Source: Acanthosepion esculentum (lineage: Eukaryota; Mollusca; Cephalopoda; Sepiida; Sepiidae). From it: a DNA stretch of 64,000 nt. Of this stretch, positions 20,755 to 33,492 are shown one piece after another. Positions within the stretch are counted from its first letter, which is position 1. The number at the start of each line of letters is the position of its first letter. Where the stretch lies: the NCBI GenBank assembly GCA_964036315.1, contig OZ038498.1, positions 8,875,861 to 8,939,860 on the forward strand. The letters are read 5' to 3'. The notes beneath the pieces are model-generated. The model was not told where the DNA came from, made no database searches, and was given only the letters and a program-made list of their open reading frames with translations. A program made the translations under genes and the position numbers.

Positions 20755-20850
20755 GGCTATTTTGCCGGTGCCGGTAAAATAGACAAACATGCTTTTAAGT
20801 TTATTTTACCGGCCTCGGTAAAATAGACACCAGGCTATTTTGCCGTTAAG
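20755..20850. repeat. CTATTTTGCCG / CGGTAAAATAG inverted motifs
   Basis: The phrase CTATTTT(G/A)CCGG and its complement occur alternately four times in under 100 bp, giving several possible small hairpins. Confidence 0.6.
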
Positions 20851-21144
20851 TATTTTTTATTATTATTATGAAGGCAGGTAATGTTAAAAATAATAACATA
20901 CAGATTTAACAAAGAAGAACAACAATTTATTTCACCATCAATTGTGAAGACAATTTAAAATCTTTTCCACCATCAACTGTTAAAACACATGTTAAAAATA
21001 TTTATTAATCATCAATTATTAAAAGAAATGTCGAAGTCTTTGAATAGTTTAAGTACTTCAGGCATAACAGTCTCTGCCAATCCCAAATTTGCCCGTGGGC
21101 ATGGTTCTCTTACCAATACACTTCAGGTGCACCACTGAAGACAA

Positions 21145-21200
21145 CAGTCACAGACCATAGAATGCATGTTGAATAACATGCATTCTATGGTCTGTGACTG
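21145..21200. repeat. Perfect 26-bp hairpin with 4-nt loop
   Basis: Arm 21145-21170 is exactly complementary to 21175-21200 around the loop GAAT (21171-21174). No coding context. It could be a cruciform, a fold-back duplication, or a small-RNA precursor, though the loop is tight for the last. Confidence 0.9.
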
Positions 21201-21329
21201 CACAGCTCACACGATCATTCGGCTGACGATTTCAAGTCTGCATAAACATGTTGTACAGCTTTCTAAATAGCACGAATGGCATCTTTGTCACTGACAAAGT
21301 CACCAAATATCTGCAAATCCCTGCACACG

Positions 21330-21617
21330 CGTGCACACACACACACTCTCTCTCACACACACACACCCTCTCTCTCTCACACACACTCTCTCTCTCTCTC
21401 ACACACACACTCTTTCACACATGCACACACACGCACACACACACTCTCTCTCTCACACACACACACACGCACACACACACTCACACACTCTCTCTCACAC
21501 ATGCACACACACGCACACACACACTCTCTCTCTTCCACATACACACACACGCACACACAAACACTCTCTCACACACACACTCTCTCTCTCACACACACAC
21601 ACACACATATATATATC
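21330..21617. repeat. Compound (CA)n/(CT)n/(TA)n microsatellite
   Basis: Alternating CACA and CTCT blocks with short interruptions (GCACACAC, TTCACA). All three reading frames are open over more than 110 codons purely because of the repeat; no protein should be inferred. Confidence 0.95.
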
Positions 21618-21640
21618 AAATTCGTGGTGCAGTTCAATTT

Positions 21641-22262
<622 letters not shown>

Positions 22263-22474
22263 CAGACCATTTACTTAAATATTTGTATCTATAAAAAGAA
22301 CGTATAAACATAAAAAAATGTCTTAAAATAATTGTCGGACTTTTCTTTGGACTCTGAACTTGAATTCTGGACGATTGTTTTCGCCTGAATTTCATGTTTC
22401 TTTTTTTATTCCTTATTTTTCCTTGGGTATTGGTTTGTTCAAAGCTACTAACTAAGGTTTTTTCAAGCGAGTAC

Positions 22475-22478
<4 letters not shown>

Positions 22479-22552
<74 letters not shown>

Positions 22553-22606
22553 CAGTATTTTAGAACTAGGAATGTATATATATATATTACAGTATTTTAG
22601 AACTAG

Positions 22607-22678
<72 letters not shown>

Positions 22679-22738
22679 TACAGTATTTTAGAACTAGGAA
22701 TATATATATATATATATATTACAGTATTTTAGAACTAG

Positions 22739-22790
<52 letters not shown>

Positions 22791-22807
22791 CAGTATTTTA
22801 GAACTAG

Positions 22808-22863
<56 letters not shown>

Positions 22864-22886
22864 ATATTACAGTGTTTTAGAACTAG

Positions 22887-22946
<60 letters not shown>

Positions 22947-22970
22947 CTAGTTCTAAAACACTATTTATAT
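22479..22970. repeat. (TA)n array interrupted by an iterated 23-bp spacer
   Basis: TACAGTATTTTAGAACTAGG recurs about six times between TA tracts (near 22552, 22590, 22679, 22719, 22789, 22868 with TACAGTGTTTT). It appears once inverted at the right end (CCTAGTTCTAAAACA, 22946-22960). Confidence 0.9.
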
Positions 22971-23985
22971 TTCTAACAAAAAGCTTTGGTGCTTAATTTA
23001 CTGGGACACGCAAAATACACTATAGATTTATAAAAAAAATATTCATTATCATTTTTTTGACAATTTTTTTTTTGCATTATTTTATTTTTGATCCCAATAA
23101 ATGCAGCGATTTAATCAGATTTTCTTGTATTTGATTATTTTCGTGTGCTCAGAAATCTTTCAATAAATATCTAGCTTCGACATCTTTCTAATGAAATGAA
23201 GATAACTCATAATAAATGTTTTCTGGATAATCTTCTTCTAACAGAATGCAATGCTGACAATGACACAAATGAAATTGCTTTTGTTAAACTGATTTAGCTT
23301 CCTTGATTTTACTTTCACGTCTTCAACAGGAAAAATAACCTCTGTTGACGATGTCTTTAATTTTTATATTAAAGTCGCCAGAACCATTTTAGTCTAATGC
23401 AGAAGAGAAGCCGACAAATACACCCAGACTTTTATCATTGACGCAAAATGTTTTTTTTTCTTTCTGTCCGTATGTCTTTATCATTGCAATCTGAAGATAC
23501 AAATTGGTGTTTAAACACGTATTTGACCAAAATGACAAGAAACACGTTGTTAATAACACGGCCAGTTATTTCATATATAATTAGAACCCAGATTTTCGTC
23601 TCTTTTGGTTCTTGCAATTATGCTTTAGTGTGTCTCGGTTTTCCGTTTTAGAAATCAATAGCTGATCTTAAATCAATATCAACTTAAAAGGAATATTTCC
23701 AGGCCATTTCTCCAGTATAAAATATATTCGGAAATAATTTACGTCTGAAAATCGAACTTAATGAATAGTTATGCCGAAGTAACGTTTTTCAAGCAAACCT
23801 CTTTTAATACGCATTATTCTCATCGAAATAATTTCGATTTTCTTTGGATGGTTAGCAGTTTTAAAGAACTTCGAATGGAAATCGGTTTATTATTCTTATT
23901 ATTTGTTTTATCATGTCCATCTCCTTTTATTAATTTTCTTTAGCAACTGCATTTTAAAATCACACAAAATAGTTTCCTCTGGGAC
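22970..23985. other. AT-rich spacer, no feature recognised
   Basis: Only short chance frames (23435-23617, 23448-23651, 23761-23943) without motifs. Confidence 0.3.
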
Positions 23986-23990
23986 CACGC

Positions 23991-24463
23991 TTAATAGTCA
24001 CATAGCAGATTCATCAAGATGGACAAACCACTCCGGTCAGATTCTATAAGCTAAGCGGCAGTAAGCGCTCATCTGTGCTGGAGGGTTAAATTATTCGAGA
24101 GAGTCTATTCTGCATCCACGACACGGTCTTAGGCAGTTTAACGAATAGATGAACACAAGCATCGTCCAGTACCGGCTCAGGTACAGTCGTTTTGTTGTTG
24201 TTTTGTTTTCTTCTTTTTTTTTTTTAAAAAAAATGTCACATGTGAAAATATCTCCCAAAGGAAAAGAGATAGAGAAAGAGATGTAAAAAAAAAATCCGAT
24301 TCATGAAGTAGATGCAATGTGGACTAGGGTGTTATGAATAATCTAGAGTGGTCTCCTCTTGTTTTGTTGCTCTCCTCTTTGAGAGAGCTGTTTCTGTTTA
24401 CTGAGACTATAAAAGGACATTATACGCGAACCTTATATTCTCAGTTGAATAAAGCTTTATTAA
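23991..24463 (+). repeat. LTR-like repeat, unit 1
   Basis: The first of three copies of a sequence with a promoter-like TATAAAAG (24408-24415) followed about 40 bp later by AATAAA (24448-24453), the arrangement of U3-R in a long terminal repeat. It starts at TTAATAGTCACATAGCAG and includes GTACCGGCTCAGGTACAG. Gag-pol sequence and terminal TG..CA were not identified. Confidence 0.5.
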
Positions 24464-25389
24464 AGCCTACACCTTTGTACTTTTGTATGTGGACGTTACA
24501 CAAATTCGAAAATACACAAAAAAATATGTCAACCGTAAAGGACATCTATGTTAATACTTAGGAATATAGTAAAAATCTTGATGCTTCTAAATTCTCCAAA
24601 CATCCGAAGCTCGCAAGGTAAATGAAAGGATTAGGATTTTCTTGTTCGTAAGAAACTAATTCATGATAAACGATGTTACAGTCTTCAAAGAGAGGGTTAG
24701 AAAAATAAGAAAATAGCAAGTGAAAAGAAACTAGATAACATTTTCAATATCAGAAATTACACAAACAAAGGAAATTGATAAGGGACCCAAGATGGGTAAA
24801 ATAAAAAGAAATTGGAGCTTATTTAATTACCTTTGAAGTGATTCAGAACATTTTCGTAATTCAGAACATTTTTTGGTCATCACGGAATCCGCTGTAATTC
24901 GAAGTTGCGAATTCTTCAACTTAACAGAGACTGTCTATTTTCAAATTGTATTACATTTCATGTGGCACAGACTCAAAAGAGGAAGTGGAAATGTCTGGTC
25001 GTCACTGACTATTCTCCACCAAGCTAATCTTACAAGTGAATCAATCACAAGAACTCATCCATCATTCAATCCTTCATATACAATATATTAACAGGGATAC
25101 TACACAAATCTTATGTTCATGTACATTTCGTTGTTGCTTTTTGGCAAAAATATATAAAAATATAGATGAAATCAGACGGGAGGGGGATGAACCAAAATAA
25201 CGAAAGTAAAGTACAACTAAACATTCAGACTCAAATAAAATATGTTAGTAAGAACCGTCCAGCTCACAGTTAAATAAGAGTAGCCATTGTATTCTAAGCC
25301 GATAAGCAGAATCAATAGGCTCACTCACTCTAGGCGAGGGAGGGACAAAATAAATTAGGGAATGAGAAAATCAAAGGTTGATCTTTGTG

Positions 25390-25548
25390 AGAAAAAAAAG
25401 AGCACCATGATGCAATCCACTCCGCCAGAATTTTGGAAACGACACGCGGTACCGCTTGGCATTCGTGCCGGATGCCCCAATACGAACATCTCGGAATATT
25501 TGGGTGTCAATCTGAGGACAGAGCAGAGGATTCGTACATAGATGGATG
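25390..25548 (+). pseudogene. DDE transposase family 2, N-terminal fragment
   Basis: Matches the start of the copy at 37774 (AAAAGAGCACCATGA.GCAA through GACAG.GCAGAGGATTCG) but carries frameshifts. The family encodes a Tc1/mariner-superfamily transposase with an N-terminal helix-turn-helix. It is cut at about 25548, where the LTR-like unit 2 starts. Confidence 0.65.
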
Positions 25549-25550
25549 TT

Positions 25551-25956
25551 ATAAGCGCTCATATGTACTGGAGTGTTAAATTATTCGAGACAGTCTATTC
25601 TGCATTCACGACACGGTCTTAGGCAGTTTAACGAATAGATGAACACAAGCATTGCCCAGTACCGGCTCAGGTACAGTTATTTTGTTGTTGTTGTTGTTTT
25701 TGTTGTTTTCTATTCTTTTTTTTTAAAGAAAGGTCACATGTGAAAATATCTCCCAAAGAAAAAGAGATAGAGAAAGAGATGTAAAAAAATCCGATTCATA
25801 AAGTAATTGGAATGTGGACTAGGTTGTTATGAATAATCAAGAGTGGTCTCCCTTTGTTTTGTTACTCTCCTCTTTGAGAGAGCTATTTCTGTTTACTGAG
25901 ACTATAAAAGGACATTATACGCGAACCTTATATTCTCAGTTGAATAAAGCTGTATT
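25551..25956 (+). repeat. LTR-like repeat, unit 2
   Basis: Same as unit 1 but starting at ATAAGCGCTCAT. TATAAAAG at 25903-25910, AATAAA at 25943-25948. Confidence 0.5.
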
Positions 25957-25997
25957 AATCTCTACAATTACTATACCGGAGTTCCTCTAGACCGAAG

Positions 25998-26284
25998 ATT
26001 AATAGTCACATAGCAGATTCATCAAGATGGACAAACCACTCCGGTCAGATTCTATAAGCTAAGCGGCAGTAAGCGCTCATCTGTGCTGGAGGGTTAAATT
26101 ATTCGAGAGAGTCTATTCTGCATCCACGACACGGTCTTAGGCAGTTTAACGAATAGATGAACACAAGCATCGTCCAGTACCGGCTCAGGTACAGTTGTTT
26201 TGTTGTTGTTGTTGTTTTGTTTTCTTTTCTTTTTTAAGGAAAGGTCACATGTGAAAATATCTCCCAAAGGAAAAGAGATAGAGA
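25998..26284 (+). repeat. LTR-like repeat, unit 3 (3'-truncated)
   Basis: Same start as unit 1 (TTAATAGTCACATAGCAG), ending at AAAGAGATAGAGAATGG, before the TATA box. Units 2 and 3 are head-to-tail inside the broken transposase. Confidence 0.5.
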
Positions 26285-26870
26285 ATGGTAGTTAGAGTGA
26301 TCAATCGTGATTGCGACATTATGCCTCCATTCATCTTCTTACCATGTCTCGGACTCAACATTGAGCCCAGCACCAAATGCCTTGAGGAGATAGCGCTGCT
26401 CTGGGTCAAGAGGGTGGATCCTGGAAGACCCTATGTCTGGCAACAGGATTCTGCACTATGCCAAACTAACAGGAAAATCCAGTCATGACTGTCAGACAAC
26501 TTCCACAACACGCTTTACATCTGGACACCAAACTCCCAAGACTGCAACCCCCTTGGTTATTTTGTTTGGGGTGCAGTTGATGGAGAGGCCAACAAAACTC
26601 CTTGTAACACCAAATATGAACTGAAAGCAAGTATTATAGCAGCATTCACCAACTTAAACAAGGAGACCATCCAGAAGAGTTGCAGGAGATTCCGAAGTCC
26701 TCTGGAGGCCGTGGTTGAAGCTAATAGCGATTTTGTTAAATTAATTTACTGTTTAAGATTTCAAGATAATTTTGGGTAATGTTGGTAAATATATCTTTTA
26801 AAATTAGATGTCAGTGTAATTTTCATCTTTGCATAATTTAGACGGCAATTTGTCCATCGCACCCTATACA
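26285..26870 (+). pseudogene. DDE transposase family 2, C-terminal fragment and 3' end
   Basis: Resumes with DCDIMPPFIF, then GRPYVWQQDSALCQT (the catalytic QQDSA block) and, after frameshifts, phrases matching NKETIQKSCRRFRSPLEAVVEA. The 3' terminal repeat (GCAATTTGTCCATCGCACCCT) ends near 26868. The middle of the gene is missing on both sides of the LTR-like insert. Not functional. Confidence 0.75.
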
Positions 26871-27109
26871 TTTTAAAGTTTGGATCATATTTGATGAAAA
26901 GGTATTACTTTAAGCGGAGAAACATTTTGTAGTTTTAAATATTTAATTTAGAAATATACAGTCATTAGGTAATATTAAAAGAATAAAAAAAAATTGGTTT
27001 TATTTTAGTTTTCAGTCAATCAGTGATATGTGATACAAGCTTGGGTGATCATGTCTCTTACTATTCATGACTGACGAGGCAGAGATATTCCAGCAGTAGT
27101 TTGACGTTT

Positions 27110-27300
27110 CTTTCTGCGATAGACTGGTTGCCAACCAAGGCTAAAGGATCCAGTCTGTTCTGTAGTTCAACTCATAGCTAGGAAGAGAAGAGTTGGATTC
27201 ATGCCTTCCCCAAGGGTATTTGCGCGTCAGTGGATGTAACGAACCCGACTGGAATTCGAACTCGACTCTCCAATTACTCATTCCGAGCCGTGATTGAAAT
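27110..27300 (-). mobile_element. tRNA-derived SINE (minus)
   Basis: On the minus strand GGCTCGGAATGAGTAATTGG precedes the B-box region GAGTTCGAATTCC. The ACGCGCAAATACCC, GGCATGAATCC and CTTCTC..CCTAGCTATGAG blocks shared with 8547-8680 and 39722-39850 follow. Confidence 0.65.
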
Positions 27301-28885
27301 AAGACACAATTTAAACAAATCGCAATCAGATCCTATTTTCTACGAAAATAAAACAAGAAAAAATATTTCCTTTTTAAAAGGTAGAAAACTTAAAATTTGA
27401 AATCACATAACAATTTAGTTAAGCAATGTAAATAGTCAATTGGTTGATTACAGTAATAATTGGTAAGATCAAAGGCAACAAAAGAATTTTTTCGATGAAT
27501 TCTTCTAATCAACTTTGCAAAGGAATGATATTTACGATCAGCTATCATTTTAAAAAAATCTGTTGTTTTGCAAATGTCAATACCAGTAACTCTCTTCGGG
27601 TAAGTTTTTTTTGTTTTCAATTAATCACTAAAATCGGTTACCTATTAGAACCAAATACATTTGAGTTATATGTCAAAGAGAATAAAATAACGGTGTACTG
27701 TCTTTCTTTATTTCCTATTATTCTCTTCGGAATGTAACGGTAATCGTTGAAATTCGATTTTATCAGACATGTACTTAAGCAACGTACTATTTTGAAAGAC
27801 TCGATCAATGTACATAAAATCGCATTGGTGTGTTATATATGTACGTTTGGCCATCCATACAGAATTTGAATTTCTTATTTGCTATATTTGAAACTCTATC
27901 TTGGTAAGTTTAATTCGCTACAATTTCCTTTTCTTCTTACAGAGCAGACCGAACTGAAGATTAAATTCATCCAATTTACTGCGGGTCTTGTAGCCAACAA
28001 AAATAGAAAGTAGTCCTTAGCCGACAAGAATTGTGAAGATGAGGATTTCATAAATATTCTTGATTTATCATCTTGGGATATTTTTACTTTTCCATTTTTT
28101 CATGCTTATCATGATTCGAGTGGCCTTAACTTCAGCCACGTTGCACTCAACCAGCTAAATTCATACACTTTTCTTTCGATGGGGCCGATTTGATGAAAAG
28201 CAGAAGGAGGTTATGTTGTATTTGGTGCAATAGAAATAAACATTTTACACAATCCAGTAAAAGTCATATCACACTGTTTAAGAATCGTATTACCTATGAT
28301 GGACAACAAAAGAGAATTCAATCCCATTATTTCTTTCGTTACAAAATAATTAATGTTGCGAAATCCACACAAGTGATATTTTATTTGCTTTTGACCTCGA
28401 TTCTAATTCAATATAAGTGTAAATGTATGCGCTTTATGCGCAGACAAATAGAAAGCACTTTCACATATACTGCAATTGTACAATGCAGATAATGCATATA
28501 GTCGGTGACACCGAGACTTAAGAACTACATACCTGCGTGCATTCTTTATAAAAAATGTATTAATGTCGATGTGTATATATACCTATAGCTATTTCACATC
28601 ATTCTCGTCATCATCACACACCCTCACTCGTATATATTACTTCAAACATTATTTTTAGTGGATACCCGTATTTGAAATAAACGCCTCTTTTTTATTATTA
28701 TTTTAAAGATTATGTGCTAGGTCTACTGGCCTTGGCACTCGAAGAAAAATTTTAAAAACGTATATACTTCAGCAGGGTTCAATCTTGTATCGCCCTTTAA
28801 TCACCGTTTGATCCAATGTGCTTGAGACCACTCAGTCATAGAGAGCAACACAACCCAGTCTCGTTCTACTTAACCTTTTAAGGAA
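27300..28885. other. Spacer, no feature recognised
   Basis: AT-rich. Open frames at 27390-27620 (minus), 27444-27737 and 28190-28492 show no known motif, no conserved-looking composition and no splice context that could be judged. I see no gene here. Confidence 0.3.
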
Positions 28886-28889
28886 TGCA

Positions 28890-29965
28890 CACTTCCTCAT
28901 TTAGATTCACTCGAAGGCCCATATTTGCTCGATTTCCTATCCGATACGTGAACAAAGCAATTTCTAAAGAATTAATGGATTCGTTGTTTTTATTACTTCT
29001 CACATTGTTTTTAGTGATACTAATGTTTGAAATAACTTGTTATTTTGTTTCTCTGTTTATTATTTTAAACAGCGTGTATTAAATAGTTACTCCTATTAGT
29101 TTTAGAGATAGGTGACTTATGTTTATAAGAGAATTATAGAATAAGAAAATACAATAATCAAAGCCAACTATTGAATCAGAGTAATGAATTAGTGTTAAAA
29201 TATCGATATAAAAACAAATTTAAATTTCCATAAGATAAGTTTAACTTAATTCTCAACCATTTTCCATAATATTCACTCCCGACTAACTCTACAAATGTCG
29301 AAAGTATAACTCATTCTAATGAATAATTAATAAATTCTAGTGAATGAATCTCAACGTATCAAACAGTGACGAAAAATTTAGATTTACTCGAAGGCCCATA
29401 TTTGCTTAATTTCGTATCCGACAAGTAAACAAAGCAATTTCTAAAGAATTAATAGGTCCGTCATTGCTTTTAGTGATACTAATGTTTGAAACAGCTTGTT
29501 TTTTGTTTCTTTGTTTATTATTTTATCAGCGTGTATTAAAGAGGTACTCGTAATAGTTTTAGAGATAATTGTGTCTTATGTTTAAAGTTTAGAATAAGAA
29601 AATACAATAATGAAAGCCAACTATTGAATCAGAGTAATGAATTAGTGTTAAAATGTCGATATAAAAACAAATTTAAATTTCCATAATATAGGTTTAACTT
29701 AATTCTCAACCATTTTCCATAATTCCCATCTAACATTTCAAATGTCGAAAGTATAACTAATTCTTGTGAATGAAGCTCAAAGTATCAAACGGTGAGGAAA
29801 GGCCGATATTTGCTTAATTTCCTATCCGACACGTAAACAAAGCAATTTCTAAAGAATTAATGGATTCGTTATTTTTATTACTTCACACATTGTTTTTCGT
29901 GATACTTGTGTTTGAAATAACTTGTTTTTCGTTTTTTTGTTTATTATTTTAAACAGCATATATTA
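28890..29965. repeat. Tandem duplication, about 2.3 copies of a 420-485-bp unit
   Basis: Copies begin at about 28897, 29379 and 29797 with the phrase GGCCCATATTTGCT.(G/A)ATTTC and share AAGCAATTTCTAAAGAATTAAT and GTTTATTATTTTA.ACAGC. A scrap of the same end is at 28650-28710. The 28885-29082 and 29922-30158 frames are by-products. Confidence 0.85.
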
Positions 29966-30351
29966 CGTCTACCGAGCTATAAACCCCAGACAACTTAATA
30001 AAGAAAATCCGGCAGGATTCGGACATGCGTCCCACCCTTATATGAAAAAACATTCTTTGACCCAGATACGGAGAGTGTCTCACCTCAGTACCAACGCGTT
30101 TTGTCCATTGAGAAACTTTATCAAGGTAAATGTTGAAATTTTATTGGGTAAATTGTAATGCAATATGTAGGAAAATATGGATAAGTTTTCTAATTTTGAA
30201 TGTGAGAACCTTCCAAAATATATTTAAAGCTTGCTGTGTATGGAAAGGTAAATTATAGAGCGCGCTATGTTGATGGTGATTCGATTTTGACGCGCTGTAA
30301 AGCTACCAATGACAGACATGACTATATGTGGCCCAGCATCTGTCTCTATTT

Positions 30352-30640
30352 CTCAATTACACATGGCACAGTGGATAAAGGCGTTAGTTAGATCCAGTGA
30401 CAGGACCCAAAAGAGTGTGAGTTCAATACCCGTTTAAGGCAGTGGAGTACTTTCAGAGGGAATCCATTTAAACATGGCACGTGGAACTAGAACAGCGCAG
30501 TGAGCGAAATAAAGGGTTCAGTTCGACATCCCAACCACCTGAAGAAGGTCGAAGCGTACACCGGCCGAAACGTTGTAATAAATATGCTGACAAAGATGAG
30601 GACAATAGTCCGAATAACGTAAATAATGTGGCTCAGTGTT
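30352..30640 (+). mobile_element. SINE family D copy
   Basis: Clean tRNA-like head: A box TGGCACAGTGG (30364-30374) is a perfect pol III consensus match, B-box region GTGAGTTCAATACC (30417-30430). Hammerhead-like core CTGAAGA (30539-30545), stem GGTCG/CGGCC (one G-U pair), GAAA (30567-30570). Confidence 0.75.
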
Positions 30641-30704
30641 TGACATGCAAAATTACAATTAGGCATACCTCTAGCCAGGTATCCATAGATTTTTTACAAT
30701 GATG

Positions 30705-31061
30705 TTCACCCTTTACAAGGCCCAAAGGCGACTCGTGGTTAAGATTTACAGAGTAAGAGGCACAGATAATGGGGATATATGGGGAAGATAACGGTTAACG
30801 ATTGTAGATAAGAAGTTAAGATTGCAGTGATCTTGAAGCCATCTACTTGGGAATCGGTTCCATGAATCACAGTTTTGTGGAAAGAGGCTACTCGAATGGA
30901 ACTTACAACAGAATAAAAAGAGAAAGAGTATAGTTCGCCATAATGTGCAAGGCATGGCGAGTCTTAGCCGTGAATGTAGTTCGTCTGGACGACCCTTTTG
31001 GGCCTTGTCGAGACTGAAAAGACTAGGAAGCTCTTGCCCATATATGACAACAGTACTCCAT
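30705..31061 (-). pseudogene. Non-LTR retrotransposon (Jockey/CR1-like) C-terminal remnant
   Basis: Minus-strand pieces in shifting frames: EYCCHIWARAS at the right end, then SLFPQNCDSWNRFPSRW and NFLSTIVNRYL, matching the C-terminal block FPRT..LWNSLP....FK..VNRYL common to these elements. Several frameshifts and stops make it dead. It directly abuts the minisatellite element at 31068. Confidence 0.65.
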
Positions 31062-31067
31062 TTTCCG

Positions 31068-31510
31068 CCCCGTCCTGGGTAAGACGATAAACTACGTCCA
31101 ACAGCAAGGCCTCTGATCAGGAGGTTTTGAGGAGCGTGGAACCACCTCTTAATTGCTGGTGTTCCCAGGTTCACCCTGAACCGGGGTGGTAGCACCTGTT
31201 AGGATCCCAGCTATGGGCAAATAGTTAACCCTGAAACTGAGGTAAAAAGCATTATAAAAGTGTAAAAATAGGTTTTAATACCAGAAATACTTTGTAAAAT
31301 ATTATCACCAGAAATAAATTTTTGAAGAAAAAAAACTTACCAGCAATACGTTTTTGAAAAAAAAATATTGCTAGCAATACGTTTTTGAAGAAAAATTTTA
31401 CCAGCAATACGTTTTTGAAAAACTAAATGTTACCAGGAAAAAAAAGTTGTCGGCATTAAATGATACATTGAGGTTAATATGCCGTAAAACAAAACAAACC
31501 AAACCAAACC
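31068..31510 (+). mobile_element. Minisatellite-bearing element, copy 3
   Basis: Complete but short copy: 5' part from CCCCGTCCTGGGTAAGACG (31073) with GGTGGTAGCACCTGTTAGG, about five decayed minisatellite units (31275-31440), and a 3' part TCGGCATTAAATGATAC..ATATGCCG with the (ACAAACC)n-like tail to 31510. Confidence 0.7.
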
Positions 31511-31654
31511 ATTTTCAGTCTGATCTGGCTCATGTAAGGGTAGTGGATAATCTGGAAGAGTGTTCCGGACGTTTCAATTTTATAATACATCAGCGTGTCC
31601 AATGCCGATCTTCTCGCAAAATGCAACATTTAAACCTTCCTGATGCAGTCACAA

Positions 31655-31990
31655 AATCGCTGGTCTGGTCACGTTGCAAGTATGAGTGACCACAGAATAC
31701 TTAAGGTCCTCATGTATAGCCAGCTTGACAGTGAACAAAGAAATGTTGGCCGACCACGGCTCGCGTATAAAGACAAGTTAAAGAGTAGATCTCAATGTGT
31801 CTCTCACTAATTTTGAGCGAGTTGCCCTGAATAACTGGAGATTTTTATGAGTGGTATCAGAAATTTTGGCCGCTTCAAAGACAAAAGACAACTGCAAACA
31901 TCGTCATCAAATGTTCCTGTTGCTGTGTCTCAAGGATATCCGCTGTTGCACAATATGTGAAAGTGTATGCGGGTCACTAGCGGGACTGAA
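31655..31990 (+). pseudogene. Non-LTR retrotransposon C-terminal fragment, second type
   Basis: Reading WSGHVASMSDHRILKVLMY then SEQRNVGRPRLAYKDKLK gives the C-terminal signature (W.GHV.R..D.R..K.L.Y.EL..GKR..G....RYKD.LK) of a widespread non-LTR element type. Stops and a frameshift follow. It abuts the 3' tail of the minisatellite element copy 3. Confidence 0.7.
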
Positions 31991-32470
31991 GTGTCACATA
32001 CAACACAGACATGAAAAATGAATGAGTTTGTCGGATCCACATACGTTTTTTTGTTACGTATATAAAAGTGCTCAATTTTAAATAGTTCTAAAATCTTTTA
32101 ATCCACTTAAAGATTTTACCTTTTTCAAAAAGTACGGACCGTTCGAATTAATTTCTTTCCGTTTTTTTTTAAATTCCATTCGGAAATGAAACTGAAAGAA
32201 AAACACCGAAAATAGAATGAAAAATAGAAACAGATGGAGAAATTACAATCTATGTGTGGAGGAGAAAAAGAAACTCACAGAATTCGAGAAGGTGAATGAT
32301 TTCATAGAGCAAAGAAACAAACCTATTTCACGCTGAGAAACATGAAAAGAACACTAAAAAGAACATCTATTTTGAAGAAATGGTACGTGTAATTGAATTT
32401 CTTTTTTACGGGTTATCAACCATTTATAAGTTATTTAAAGAAAAATCAATTTAGAATTGTAGTATGTTGC
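31990..32470. other. Spacer, no feature seen
   Basis: A-rich, no recognisable element. Confidence 0.3.
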
Positions 32471-32475
32471 TTAAA

Positions 32476-32531
32476 GTACTCGGTCTTCCCTCTCTGATCA
32501 GCCTCGACACCGCTTAAAACTTCGGTGATCG
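32476..32531 (-). pseudogene. 5S rRNA-like fragment (minus)
   Basis: On the minus strand CGATCACCGAAGTT..AAGCGGTGTCGAGGCTGATCAG..GGGA.GACCG aligns with the middle of metazoan 5S rRNA (internal control region). Two extra T residues and a short gap show it is a pseudogene or part of a 5S-derived SINE. Confidence 0.6.
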
Positions 32532-33023
32532 AACAAGACTGGACTGTAAGCTTCTATACAGGAAACAGTGTGTAAATGGTAATTAAATAAAAACAGTTAT
32601 ATATAGAACATAAAAATGCACTTAGGTACCCACAATTAACAAAAACCGTTAAGGGAGATTCTGGTCGATAACATTAGTATCCTATGTAGGTCCTGTTACC
32701 GAAAACACCTCGCTGTAAGAGAGGCTCTTTGCATAAAACATCTGGCACCCAATATAATTCTCACCTCATTCAGCAACGGAAATAGTGTGTTGAAGATTAT
32801 TTTTTTAAATAGACGCCTACTCGAATTTCAGTCACCCTCAACTCGCGAAAATCATAATAAACGCTACTACTATCCAAACATCATAAAAGCTAGATCTTAA
32901 ACAGACAAACTTGAGGAGAAATTAAAAACACGAAAAACAAACCCCCTTGAAAATTAATCAAATTTTTTTGGTCAATCCTATTCAATGAGACATGTTTAAA
33001 AGAAAGCTTCCTGTCCAAACAAA

Positions 33024-33135
<112 letters not shown>

Positions 33136-33188
33136 GAGATTATTATAAAAACGAAACATGTTGAAATCGCTACACAAAAGTTTTTATG

Positions 33189-33216
33189 TTTCAATACTTT
33201 GATTGTACTTCTTCAG
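33189..33216 (-). ncRNA. Hammerhead-like core in an unclassified repeat
   Basis: On the minus strand CTGAAGA, stem AGTAC/GTATT (one G-U), then GAAA. No GTH triplet or stem I is evident. Same organisation as SINE family D but different stem sequence. Confidence 0.4.
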
Positions 33217-33492
33217 GCGATGGTAAGTAACTGGAGATTAAATGATTTTTAAGAAAATTTAAAAACAATGTGTTACCTCTTTTCCGAAAGTTAAAGCTGG
33301 AGGAAACATACGGTCAGAATTAACAATAGACTTGTGGAGTACGTCTTGATTAACCAATTAAATGTCAGATCTGCGCTAAATGGAAAAGTAAGCTCAGAAG
33401 GTGGAGGGGGGTCAGCTATTTTTTCATGCCATGATAAACCGGAACATAGACATAGCATCAATGACGATTGCGACAAATGTAATGTGATTGTA

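Noticed and set aside
27065..27110. CTGACGAGGCAG as a hammerhead core
   Set aside because: No following GAAA box or complementary stem.
28190..28492. 100-codon frame as a cellular gene
   Set aside because: No recognisable domain or codon pattern, and AT-rich neighbours full of similar chance frames.
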